A DNA stretch of 48,430 nt from a virus: positions 1 to 48,430 of the IMG/VR virus record IMGVR_UViG_3300008266_000093. One strand, given 5' to 3'. The position numbers and the translations under genes are program-made. Each line of letters opens with the position of its first letter. Within the stretch, counting starts at the first letter, position 1. The notes beneath the pieces are model-generated. The model did no database searches. It was not told where the DNA came from and worked only from the letters and a program-made list of their open reading frames with translations. This document shows positions 7,642 through 14,424 of the stretch, piece by piece.

Positions 7642-7810
7642 TGAGGAGAATGGTGGTTGCACCATTCAAATTGAATGGGATGACACCGATCCAGAGTTGG
7701 AGGAATGGACCAGCTGGGGAGAGGAAGGCCGACAACAATTCATTATTGATGCGTTGTACCAAGCCCTTGAGTGCTATCTGGATGATGACTTGACAGATCC
7801 GGTAGACTAA
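7595..7810 (+). CDS. Hypothetical acidic protein, 71 aa
   Basis: A small acidic, tryptophan-containing protein (IQIEWDDTDPELEEWTSWGEE) with a C-terminal helix and the tail YLDDDLTDPVD. No family recognised. It lies between the SWIM gene and the third copy of the CGTCC/GACGT element. Confidence 0.65.
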   Translation: MLNTNWVNKLQIQVIDEENGGCTIQIEWDDTDPELEEWTSWGEEGRQQFIIDALYQALECYLDDDLTDPVD

Positions 7811-7829
7811 CCCTGCTTGCAGGTAAAGC

Positions 7830-7850
7830 CGTCCTGGTCACGACGTAAAA
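7830..7850 (+). promoter_or_regulatory. Intergenic motif copy 3: CGTCCTGGT-CAC-GACGTAAAA
   Basis: Third copy of the element. Here the position matching the in-motif ATG of the other copies reads CACG, so the motif cannot serve as a start codon. The true start (7878) lies 48 bases from the first base of the motif, which supports reading the other two copies as untranslated control sequence. Confidence 0.6.
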
Positions 7851-7877
7851 CTGACTACACCCAACACAACTCAACTT

Positions 7878-7997
7878 ATGTTTGAAGCCTTGGCATCAGT
7901 CGTACTTCCTTTCTTGAAGGATCTTCTTTGGACAGCAGCCGTAGCGCTGCTGGCCTACACACTCAACAAAGTTCAATCCCATTTCAACACCATTTGA
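7878..7997 (+). CDS. Single-pass membrane peptide, 39 aa
   Basis: ATG at 7878 opens a 39-codon frame with a hydrophobic centre (LASVVLPFLKDLLWTAAVAL) and a polar end (NKVQSHFNTI). The start follows an A/C-rich leader (CACAACTCAACTT) like those of neighbouring genes, and the stop is two bases before the Gp157 ATG, so the gene arrangement supports it. Function unknown; a small membrane peptide or antiholin-type protein is possible. Confidence 0.55.
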   Translation: MFEALASVVLPFLKDLLWTAAVALLAYTLNKVQSHFNTI

Positions 7998-7999
7998 TC

Positions 8000-8728
8000 A
8001 TGACTCAGATCACTCAAACTAAACTCAAAGAACTTAACGTCCTTCAGCTATACGAGCACTATGGTGCCCTGGAACGTTCTCTTCCTTTGCTTACTCCTGA
8101 GTCCCAGGACATGGCGCGAGCCGAGCTGGAAACTTGCGCCAAGCTACGGTCTGAAAAGATTGATCGTATCCATTACGCGATGGCGTCCCATGAGGATGCA
8201 GTGGAGCGCGTTAAACAGGAGATTGAGCTGCTGAGCCAAGCCAGGCGGCATCACGAGGCACAACTCCGTGGCCTAAAAGGACTGCTGAGTTGGCTACGGC
8301 GAGCGCTGCCTAAAGACGAAAACAAAATCACAGGATGCAAATACCAGTTTGTCCTGGTTAAGAAAAAAGACCTAACGGTTGAGATCTCCAGTGATGTTGA
8401 GCAATGGCAGGCAGATGAGCGTATGCAATTCTGTATAGAACAAGAAGTAACCACAACCAAACAAACTGTGTTACGTTCTATGGATGGAACGATTTTTGAA
8501 ACCAAAATCGAACCTAAAACTAAAACCGAAATCATCCCAAATCTAGATGCCATCCGTAACGCGTATCAAACCGGCCAACCCATCCCCCATGGAGTCAAAG
8601 TCACCCAGGACTACAGCATCCGTACCAAACGAATCGTTGGCGAGCCCGGAGTGGATGAAGGCTTGGTTGCCGTGGAAACACCCGAACATTTGGGAGAAGT
8701 TTTACGAGAAGCTGGAACCTCCGACTGA
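8000..8728 (+). CDS. Gp157-like phage protein, 242 aa
   Basis: A highly helical, coiled-coil N-terminal half (about residues 1-100: repeated Glu/Arg/Gln with AHEDAVERVKQEIELL-like heptads) is followed by a basic loop and a beta-rich segment (KKDLTVEISSDVEQW). This layout fits the Siphovirus Gp157 family (PF05565), whose members are early phage proteins linked to phage resistance in Streptococcus phage Sfi21. The start at 8000 follows immediately after the membrane peptide; a frame extension to 7928 covers that gene and is unlikely. It sits in the replication block, as usual for this family. Confidence 0.8.
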   Translation: MTQITQTKLKELNVLQLYEHYGALERSLPLLTPESQDMARAELETCAKLRSEKIDRIHYAMASHEDAVERVKQEIELLSQARRHHEAQLRGLKGLLSWLRRALPKDENKITGCKYQFVLVKKKDLTVEISSDVEQWQADERMQFCIEQEVTTTKQTVLRSMDGTIFETKIEPKTKTEIIPNLDAIRNAYQTGQPIPHGVKVTQDYSIRTKRIVGEPGVDEGLVAVETPEHLGEVLREAGTSD

Positions 8729-8750
8729 TCTAGAAGATGCTCACATCAAA

Positions 8751-8969
8751 ATGAGTTGCCACAACCATGCCGTTGATGATTGCAACTTGCAACTGCAAAT
8801 CAATGAGCTAGAAACTTCTATGCTTTATGACGGCGATCAAGTTCCTCCATACCAAACCAGCAATGCTGAAGATCTTGAATACAAGAAACTAAAGCTGTTG
8901 CAAGGCAAGCGCTTTCATCAAAATGCTGCTCGTGCCTATTGGTATTACATGGTACGTGCTGATAAATAA
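8751..8969 (+). CDS. Hypothetical protein, 72 aa
   Basis: Helical protein with several cysteines near the start (MSCHNHAVDDCNLQL) and a C-terminus of RAYWYYMVRADK. The frame stays open back to 8547 inside the Gp157 gene, but the first ATG after that gene is at 8751, so the shorter form is chosen. No family recognised. Confidence 0.65.
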   Translation: MSCHNHAVDDCNLQLQINELETSMLYDGDQVPPYQTSNAEDLEYKKLKLLQGKRFHQNAARAYWYYMVRADK

Positions 8970-9004
8970 CAACTCATACAATAAATAGATAAGCAAGGAG
9001 TCCC

Positions 9005-9268
9005 ATGATTGACGGAAACGTTTCCAAACTATTGGCAGGGTTTACACATGATGGGACTCCCCTTGCAGCTATTGTTGGCAGTAAGCAAGAATGGGGTGTC
9101 ACAATTTTGTGTTCTTCTATGCTTGCTAATGAAAATTTAGCTGCACAAATGACAGCAGAAGAAATGGTAGATGCTGCTATCAACTATTACAATGTGATTC
9201 AAGACCGCCTTGGGTACTACCAGCAACAACAAGCTCACTCTCTAGAACGCTTGATCAACAACCAATGA
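9005..9268 (+). CDS. Hypothetical protein, 87 aa
   Basis: Small protein beginning MIDGNVSKLLAGFTHDG with a C-terminal helix rich in Gln and Leu. Unlike most genes here it has a good Shine-Dalgarno sequence (AAGGAG, 6 bases before ATG). No family recognised. Confidence 0.7.
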   Translation: MIDGNVSKLLAGFTHDGTPLAAIVGSKQEWGVTILCSSMLANENLAAQMTAEEMVDAAINYYNVIQDRLGYYQQQQAHSLERLINNQ

Positions 9269-9355
9269 TTCTGCCAAAAGCTTGTTATGCACTTCTTAAC
9301 AAAGTAAATTTAATTTAATTTTGCTGCTAACCTAAACAGGTCTTTATTTGAATCA

Positions 9356-9547
9356 ATGGATCCTATTGTTGTGCCAAAAGTAACCGTTTCTTTTGCGGTT
9401 GATGTGGAAGTTGAGTACGATCCGTTTGTTGGTAAAACCCCAACAGAAATGGCAGTTGCTCTCCAAGACGAAATAGATGAGTTGCTTTTTGAAGCTAGCT
9501 CTGGCGTCGTTGGTGTTTTTACTTCCATTACTTCTATTGCGCAATGA
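9356..9547 (+). CDS. Hypothetical protein, 63 aa
   Basis: Beta-rich start (VPKVTVSFAVDVEVEYDPF) followed by an acidic helix. The stop overlaps the next start (ATGA), which indicates coupled translation with the 80-aa gene. The preceding 90 bases are AT-rich and contain only a weak inverted repeat. Function unknown. Confidence 0.65.
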   Translation: MDPIVVPKVTVSFAVDVEVEYDPFVGKTPTEMAVALQDEIDELLFEASSGVVGVFTSITSIAQ

Positions 9548-9786
9548 ACAATCTTATTGGCTGGGACATTCAAGAACAAGAAAAACGCATTGAATTCATG
9601 GAGCATATGTATAAATGCTCTGGACGCGAAGATTCAAACCATCCTCTGCACAGTAAATACACAGGGCTGTGGCAAGATTTCTGCCTTAAAGAAGCTGGTT
9701 ATGCCATGAGGAACCGTTGGTTTGAAATGAAAGAAGCAGTTGAACGGTATGAAGCAGGTGAATTGGAACCTGTTTTTATTACTTAA
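9544..9786 (+). CDS. Hypothetical protein, 80 aa
   Basis: Charged helical protein (IQEQEKRIEFMEHMYKCSG) with conserved-looking Trp and Cys residues and an acidic C-terminus. It starts within the stop codon of the previous gene and is closed by a hairpin terminator at 9813. No family recognised. Confidence 0.65.
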   Translation: MNNLIGWDIQEQEKRIEFMEHMYKCSGREDSNHPLHSKYTGLWQDFCLKEAGYAMRNRWFEMKEAVERYEAGELEPVFIT

Positions 9787-9812
9787 GGTTTACAGTAAAC
9801 ACCAAACTCTTG

Positions 9813-9845
9813 AAAGGTGATTCAAAATAAATGAGTCACCTTTTT
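9813..9845 (+). terminator. Rho-independent terminator
   Basis: AAAGGTGA pairs with TCACCTTT around a 15-base loop, followed by a run of five T. It ends the run of small early genes; the next ATG lies only five bases beyond, so the following gene may have a promoter overlapping this site or depend on read-through. Confidence 0.7.
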
Positions 9846-9849
9846 ACTT

Positions 9850-10197
9850 ATGTACAACAATCAACAACCAATGGATACTATAAAAGCCTGGCAAAATTGG
9901 TACCACAAAAATCAACGAGTTTCATCCATGACAAAACCAATGGTTACTAAAGACAGTAAAGAGAAACTGCACAATACTGTTGGCGTAGTTACTACTTTGA
10001 TTGAAGCAGAAGCTATTAAAAAAGCAACAGAATATTTTGCTGACACAATTACTGAATATAGCTGTGAACTAGACGGCGTTCAGCTTTACAACTGTTTGCT
10101 TACTGCAGCTCAAAATAATTTGAAACATACAGAAGAAGAATATAAAAAAGCAAAACAACTAATTGATTTACTACAAAATCAAAACAATGAAAACTAA
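9850..10197 (+). CDS. Hypothetical helical protein, 115 aa
   Basis: Mostly alpha-helical, Lys/Glu-rich protein with the coiled-coil-like end KHTEEEYKKAKQLIDLLQNQ. No recognised domain. It overlaps the start of the zinc-ribbon gene by 11 bases. It begins immediately after a terminator hairpin. Confidence 0.65.
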   Translation: MYNNQQPMDTIKAWQNWYHKNQRVSSMTKPMVTKDSKEKLHNTVGVVTTLIEAEAIKKATEYFADTITEYSCELDGVQLYNCLLTAAQNNLKHTEEEYKKAKQLIDLLQNQNNEN

Positions 10198-10390
10198 AAC
10201 TAAATACCCTATTTGGGTTTGTAATGACTGTGGAATGCGTTGGGGTGCCTGGTATCAACCTGGAGCTGTAGCTCCTAAATCACACTGCTCTACCTGTCAT
10301 TACGGTACTTGTGATGTATGTGGTGCCCAAGAAGTATCCGTAACTGAACCAAGGGATTATGGGCATCTTATTGATGGTTGGTCTCAGTAA
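10187..10390 (+). CDS. Small zinc-ribbon protein, 67 aa
   Basis: Three CxxC-type pairs are visible (CNDC, CSTC, CDVC) within 67 residues, the pattern of a rubredoxin/zinc-ribbon fold that binds one or two zinc ions. The start at 10187 (MKTKTKYPIW) is preferred over an upstream in-frame start inside the previous gene. Zinc ribbons of this size in phages are usually DNA- or RNA-binding accessory proteins; the specific role is unknown. Confidence 0.7.
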   Translation: MKTKTKYPIWVCNDCGMRWGAWYQPGAVAPKSHCSTCHYGTCDVCGAQEVSVTEPRDYGHLIDGWSQ

Positions 10391-10427
10391 ACGAATGAGA
10401 TAATAAAAGAAACAAAAGTTACAAGTT

Positions 10428-11714
10428 ATGACGTTATATAGAGATCCAGCTAGCAATGGATTGTTTCACACACATAAAGTTCAAACTTGTAGCGGACAAC
10501 CACTTGAAGTAAAAACAATAGGTGTAGCTAATGATGCTTTTGGAAGGTTACGTATTTCAGACCCTTTTACTCTTTTTGATTCAAGTCATCGTTATCAAGA
10601 CAATGGTCTTTGGAGCACAGCTACGGGCGTTAGTTCAGATGCAACATTCAATGCCAATGCAGGTCTTGTAGACCTTAATGTAACAACTACATCTGGTGGT
10701 TATGTGACAAGAGAAACTAAACAAGTTTTTTCTTATCAACCAGGTAAATCACTGCTTGTGCTTAATACCTTTACATTAGAGCCTGCTAAAACAAACTTGC
10801 GTCAACGTGTTGGTTACTTTAATGCATCTAATGGTTTATATATTGAACTTAATGGGGAAACTTTAAGTTTTGTTGAGCGCAGTTCAGTTACGGGAAGCGT
10901 AGCTGAAACAAGCGTTGCTCAAGCCCAATGGAATATTGATAAACTGGATGGCGCTGGTCCCTCTGGTAAAACACTTGATATCACCAAAGCACAAATCTTT
11001 TGGATGGATATTGAATGGCTTGGCCTTGGAACAGTGAGATTGGGTTTTGTTATTGATGGAGTTTTTATACACTGTCATTCTTTTCACCATGCAAACTTAA
11101 TTGAAGATACTTATATAACAACTGCAAGCTTGCCACTTCGTTATGAGATTATAAACCTTGGTACTACAGCAAGCAGCAGTACTCTCAAGCAAGTTTGTTC
11201 AACTGTTATATCGGAAGGCGGGTATGAATTGCGTGGTGATCAACGTGCAATTGGCACTTTAATTTCTGCTCCTTATGACTTAACTGCTACTGGTGTTCGA
11301 TATCCTGTAGTTTCTATTCGTTTAAAAACAAGCCCAAATCGTTTAGATGCTATTGTTATTCCAACTGCACTCAGTGTGCTTGGAGATGGAAACAACGGAA
11401 CTTATACATGGGAAGTGGTTCAAAATGCAACAACTTCTGGCGGCACTTGGTCAAGTGCAGGAAGTGATTCCGCTGTTGAATACAACATCAGTGGGTTAAG
11501 CACAAGTGGAGGAACTATTCTTGCAAAAGGTTATTTTTCTTCTACAACTTTAAGCAGTGTTTCCGTTGACATCTTAAAAGAAGCATTGTTTGCTTTTCAA
11601 CTTAGGCGTAATGGTTTGACCAATTCACCAGAAGAGTTTGGTCTTGTGGTTGAAAGTAAAGTTGCAGGACATGATGTTTATGGTTCACTTGACTTTGAAG
11701 AGATTAGTCGTTGA
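10428..11714 (+). CDS. Probable virion structural protein, 428 aa
   Basis: Beta-strand-rich, Gly/Ser/Thr-rich protein. The N-terminus (MTLYRDPASNGLFHTHKV, NDAFGRLRISDPFTLFDSSH) and the central segment (WLGLGTVRLGFVIDGVFIHC, FHHANL, LPLRYEI) resemble structural proteins of marine and freshwater cyanophages and pelagiphages. It may belong to the tail, baseplate or capsid surface. It begins a short virion module followed by the Dps-like gene. The match is recalled from sequence style, so the exact virion position is unknown. Confidence 0.7.
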   Translation: MTLYRDPASNGLFHTHKVQTCSGQPLEVKTIGVANDAFGRLRISDPFTLFDSSHRYQDNGLWSTATGVSSDATFNANAGLVDLNVTTTSGGYVTRETKQVFSYQPGKSLLVLNTFTLEPAKTNLRQRVGYFNASNGLYIELNGETLSFVERSSVTGSVAETSVAQAQWNIDKLDGAGPSGKTLDITKAQIFWMDIEWLGLGTVRLGFVIDGVFIHCHSFHHANLIEDTYITTASLPLRYEIINLGTTASSSTLKQVCSTVISEGGYELRGDQRAIGTLISAPYDLTATGVRYPVVSIRLKTSPNRLDAIVIPTALSVLGDGNNGTYTWEVVQNATTSGGTWSSAGSDSAVEYNISGLSTSGGTILAKGYFSSTTLSSVSVDILKEALFAFQLRRNGLTNSPEEFGLVVESKVAGHDVYGSLDFEEISR

Positions 11715-11740
11715 TAAACTAAAACTACTGATTAAATCTT

Positions 11741-12292
11741 ATGTATACTCCTGGTCCTGGTCAGCTCCAGCAGGCTCAAACCCCTCCGCTTCAGGCAGTT
11801 CCTCAACCGCAGGACAAACCCAAAACTCCTGGTAAATCAAAAAATGGTGATGTTGGGGCTTTTATCCAGCAGTGCATCTCCCTTTGTTCCTACCTGAAGG
11901 AACTTCAAACACAAGCCCATCTCATTCACTTGAATTACGAGGGATCTAACTTTCTCGGAGTGCACGGCTTCCTTGGAGACCAGTACGAGGCGCATCTTGG
12001 GCAGTTTGATAAGCTGGCTGAATTCATCCGCAGCATGGATTACCTAATGCCCATGTGCGCCAAGGGATTAGCAGATGCTGGCCCTGGTATCCAACATGTT
12101 ACCAGCTACAAAGGATCTGATCAGCTTGCCACGTACTATAAAAACCTGGAGGAGTTGGGCATGAAGACCAAAAAGCTGGAGCCTATTGCCGCCAAGATTG
12201 GTGCTATTGACATCCAGAACTATATGGCTGAGCTGTGCGGGGAAGCCTTTAAGGCTGCTTGGTTTGTTAAGGCGACTCTTCGTAATGGGTAA
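11741..12292 (+). CDS. Dps-like ferritin-fold protein, 183 aa
   Basis: A Pro/Gln-rich flexible N-terminus (1-35) precedes a four-helix-type body with the Dps helix signature: H63-L-N-Y-x-G-S-N-F, V-H75-G-F-L-G-D80-Q-Y, then F-D90-K-L-A-E94-F. These match the H-W-N-x-x-G-x-x-F, L-H-x-x-F-D-E-x-Y and D-x-x-A-E-R segments of Dps, whose His, Asp and Glu residues form the ferroxidase site. The Asp expected four residues after His75 is Gly here, with Asp one position later, so iron oxidation may be altered. Dps proteins protect DNA by oxidising and storing iron and by binding DNA. Its place beside a virion protein leaves open whether it acts in the cell or is packaged. Confidence 0.75.
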   Translation: MYTPGPGQLQQAQTPPLQAVPQPQDKPKTPGKSKNGDVGAFIQQCISLCSYLKELQTQAHLIHLNYEGSNFLGVHGFLGDQYEAHLGQFDKLAEFIRSMDYLMPMCAKGLADAGPGIQHVTSYKGSDQLATYYKNLEELGMKTKKLEPIAAKIGAIDIQNYMAELCGEAFKAAWFVKATLRNG

Positions 12293-12527
12293 GACGGTGG
12301 CAGTTGCAGCAGAGAGGAATACATTTTTCAATCTCTGTTTTTATTGTGCTCCAGGCGTAAGCACGACTTACCATGAATGATACGTTTTTATCTTTATCAC
12401 CAATGTGATGAAACTCTAACAAACGGTGATCATTTAGTCCGCACTCTTGGCATTCCAAGGTTTTTTTATAATTTAAAAGCTTCTGTCTATTCTGATAGAT
12501 GCGTTCTTTATCCTTAGACCAAGTCAT
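12267..12527 (-). CDS. Small HNH endonuclease, 86 aa
   Basis: Compact HNH nuclease: C-Q-E-C-G, then L-L-E-F-H-H-I, then a CIPLCCNCHRLTH end, giving two CxxC zinc knuckles around the catalytic His pair (EFHHI). Free-standing HNH genes of this size act as homing endonucleases or as packaging accessories. It overlaps the 3' end of the Dps-like gene tail-to-tail by 26 bases and lies 54 bases from tRNA-Pro, a location consistent with a mobile endonuclease at a tRNA. Confidence 0.85.
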   Translation of the reverse strand: MTWSKDKERIYQNRQKLLNYKKTLECQECGLNDHRLLEFHHIGDKDKNVSFMVSRAYAWSTIKTEIEKCIPLCCNCHRLTHYEESP

Positions 12528-12581
12528 GTGTAACCGTTACTCGTATTTTTAATATACGCAGTTTATTAAGAATGTGAATAA

Positions 12582-12655
12582 TCGGAGATGCAGGATTTGA
12601 ACCTGCGGCCCTCTGCTCCCAAAGCAGATGCGCTACCAAACTGCGCTAATCCCCG
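12582..12655 (-). tRNA. tRNA-Pro (anticodon TGG)
   Basis: All four arms are visible on the minus strand. The acceptor stem CGGGGAT pairs with ATCTCCG with one G-U pair, followed by discriminator A. The D arm contains TTTGGTA, the anticodon stem is TCTGC/GCAGA with loop TTTGGGA (anticodon TGG), and the T arm contains GGTTCAAATCC. The CCA end is not encoded. The C1-G72 pair is typical of bacterial tRNA-Pro. Confidence 0.93.
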
Positions 12656-12804
12656 AGAATGAGGCCTCCTTCCAGGCTATCTGCCTGACGAGTACCCCAT
12701 CTGACACCAGGAAAGGCTACCCACACCAAGATAACGGTGGACCTCAGAACTGGCCGCCTAGTTTCCCAGGACTTAGTCCCGATCAAAAGAGAGCGGGAAC
12801 TCCG

Positions 12805-13479
12805 TTATTCTACCTGCTCATTTGGTGTTTTCCAGAAGTAATCGTCCTGTTCTCCAAGGCGACCCCACTTCGGTGCTTGCTCTACATCAAAGTAACGGGT
12901 AGATACCTTGAAGTCAGGCGTCTTCAAGTTGTGATGGGTCAGTGATGGATCGCACATGCGACAACGGTTATTGGGATAAGCACCAATTTGACCGTTGTCC
13001 AGAGCCACGATGTTATGGGATTTGTGCTCATCGGGAAACTCCGCAAAGTAAAAGTCGGGTTCGTTCCTATGAGGATGATAGTTGTCAATCGTAAATAAAT
13101 ATGTGCCTTTCATTACACCGGCACTACGTGTCATAACTTGAAACTCCATATTAAAGATCAAGTTTTTCTCAATGACCGTGAGCCCGTGATCAAACCCGTT
13201 CCAGAACTGCAGGTCAGTCAGCTCCAGGTCTGGGGTAGGTGGGTTGGGTTTGTCCGGGTAGTCAGAGTCCCAGGACAAGAACGCACTGATAGGAAGCTTG
13301 TCATACAGGGCACCGTACTCCGTCAGGTACGTCTCAAAGTACAAGGCACGCCCCGTAAGAGATTTACAGGATACCCAGTAACCAGGGGTGTACTCACCAT
13401 GGCCATCATGTAGGTCACGCAAATACTCACGCCTGACCCACACCTTGACTGGTGGGACATTGGCAACCAGGGTTGTCAT
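12805..13479 (-). CDS. Conserved hypothetical protein, 224 aa
   Basis: Soluble, aromatic-rich protein (EYLRDLHDGHGEYTPGYWV, FETYLTEYGALYDKLPISAF) with a Cys pair (CRMC) near residue 175 and two His clusters. I do not recognise a named domain. It lies between two tRNA genes on the same strand and may be co-transcribed with them. The 150 bases between its stop and tRNA-Pro show no obvious gene. Confidence 0.75.
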   Translation of the reverse strand: MTTLVANVPPVKVWVRREYLRDLHDGHGEYTPGYWVSCKSLTGRALYFETYLTEYGALYDKLPISAFLSWDSDYPDKPNPPTPDLELTDLQFWNGFDHGLTVIEKNLIFNMEFQVMTRSAGVMKGTYLFTIDNYHPHRNEPDFYFAEFPDEHKSHNIVALDNGQIGAYPNNRCRMCDPSLTHHNLKTPDFKVSTRYFDVEQAPKWGRLGEQDDYFWKTPNEQVE

Positions 13480-13543
13480 CTCAAGTCCTAATGAACTCCT
13501 AATCTACTTCAAATTAGGAACAAATTAGAAGTTCGTTTGACAA

Positions 13544-13616
13544 TCGACCGGACTGGAATCGAACCAGCTATCCAACTCCCTTGTCGGGGTGTCCTTACCA
13601 ATGGACTAACGGTCGG
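13544..13616 (-). tRNA. tRNA-like gene, anticodon undetermined
   Basis: The minus strand shows a 7-base acceptor (CGACCGT with CCGGTCG, six pairs and one T-C mismatch), T8-A9, a D arm GTCC-ATTGGTAA-GGAC, and a T arm GCTGG-TTCGATT-CCAGT followed by A73. The middle arm is abnormal: the best stem is CCGAC/GTTGG enclosing the six-base loop AAGGGA, with no U33. C1-G72 and a GGG triplet would suit tRNA-Pro, but the arm is not standard and no identity can be assigned. It may be a decayed or rearranged tRNA. Confidence 0.6.
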
Positions 13617-13633
13617 TCACTAAAAATCATAGC

Positions 13634-13662
13634 AAAAACCCCAGGCTCTCACACCCAGGGTT
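13634..13662 (-). terminator. Rho-independent terminator (minus strand)
   Basis: On the minus strand AACCC and an inner GG pair with CC and GGGTT around a loop of about 10 bases, and the stem runs into TTTTT. It lies downstream of the lysine-rich genes and before the tRNA-like gene, so it closes the minus-strand transcript coming from the sugar operon side. Confidence 0.6.
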
Positions 13663-13708
13663 GTAAAACAATACCCGTTCCATCTGGGATGGACACTTGT
13701 ATTCTAGA

Positions 13709-13876
13709 TTACTTTTTCTTAGCAGCAGCTTCTTTTTTCTTGGCGATCATCTCTTTAAACTTATCGCGTGCTGCAGTTTGTTTATCAGAGGCGCCTGCTT
13801 TACCTTTAGGAGGAACCGGTTTGCCTTTAGGCGGAACAGCTTTGCCTTTGGCAATAGGGGGTTTCTTGGCAACCAT
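13709..13876 (-). CDS. Lys/Ala/Pro-rich basic protein, 55 aa
   Basis: A 55-residue protein that is mostly Lys, Ala and Pro. A short repeat (VPPKGKPVPPKGKA) is followed by a basic helix (FKEMIAKKKEAAAKKK). It looks like a small nucleic-acid-binding or histone-like tail. It is the last of three consecutive lysine-rich genes on the minus strand, with a terminator following. Confidence 0.65.
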   Translation of the reverse strand: MVAKKPPIAKGKAVPPKGKPVPPKGKAGASDKQTAARDKFKEMIAKKKEAAAKKK

Positions 13877-13917
13877 GGTATCTAGTGGATGTTTAAGATC
13901 ATCTTTTATATTCTAAA

Positions 13918-14118
13918 TTACTTTTTCTTAAGGGTTCTAGCTTTTTTGCTGGCTTTCTTTGCTGCTTCTGTGTTAGGTACAAACTGTTTACCTTGTTTGC
14001 TACCAGCTTTTTTCTTTGCGTCGGTCTTGGCACGTTCTTCTTTCGAGAGGGAGGCCCAAGCCTTCTCAGGTAAGTAACGTTTAGTTTGGCCTTTTTGAAT
14101 TGCTTTGTCGGCTGGCAT
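13918..14118 (-). CDS. Lysine-rich small protein, 66 aa
   Basis: Basic protein with the core KAWASLSKEERAKTDAKKK, then a QFVPNTEAAKKA segment and a poly-basic end. This pattern recurs in small phage and algal-virus proteins and in some bacterial proteins of unknown function. Its ATG overlaps the stop of the 94-aa gene by one base, so the two are coupled. A DNA-binding role is inferred from charge only. Confidence 0.7.
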   Translation of the reverse strand: MPADKAIQKGQTKRYLPEKAWASLSKEERAKTDAKKKAGSKQGKQFVPNTEAAKKASKKARTLKKK

Positions 14119-14402
14119 TACTTTGACTCCTTGTATTTCTTGGCCGCAGACTTTGCTTTGGCTCGTTTTTCGTACTCATCTTTGGTGGACCACTTTTCCT
14201 TGCCCCACTTCTCTAAAGACTTTTGTTTCTCACCTTTACCACCTTTGTATCCACCACCTGCTTCTTTATATTCCTGCGCAACTAGTTGGGCCTTACGAGC
14301 ACTCCATTGGCCTGGTTTGCCACCCTTAGAGCCAGCCATTACGCGATCTTTAATACTCTCGCGTAATCCAGGTTTGGAATATTTACTATCGTCTTGCGCC
14401 AT
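14118..14402 (-). CDS. Lysine/glycine-rich protein, possibly DUF5872-type, 94 aa
   Basis: Basic, Gly-rich protein with KPGQWSARKAQLVAQEYK, a GGGYKGGKG turn and SLEKWGKEKWSTKDEY. The arrangement resembles the uncharacterised DUF5872 proteins found in bacteria and large viruses; I am not certain of the family. First of the three lysine-rich genes, 22 bases downstream of the dehydratase gene and probably part of the same transcript. Confidence 0.7.
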   Translation of the reverse strand: MAQDDSKYSKPGLRESIKDRVMAGSKGGKPGQWSARKAQLVAQEYKEAGGGYKGGKGEKQKSLEKWGKEKWSTKDEYEKRAKAKSAAKKYKESK

Positions 14403-14424
14403 TTAACTATTACTTATCTGTTTA

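Noticed and set aside
8547-8750. N-terminal extension of the 72-aa gene back to 8547
   Set aside because: Overlaps the Gp157 coding region and has unlikely composition; the first ATG after Gp157 is used.
10428-10440. Fourth copy of the GACGTTA motif at the start of the 428-aa gene
   Set aside because: Only ATGACGTTA matches; the CGTCCYRGG half is missing, and the ATG here is the real start.
12656-12804. Third tRNA or small RNA between tRNA-Pro and the 224-aa gene
   Set aside because: No T-arm signature or cloverleaf could be built on either strand; left as unexplained sequence.
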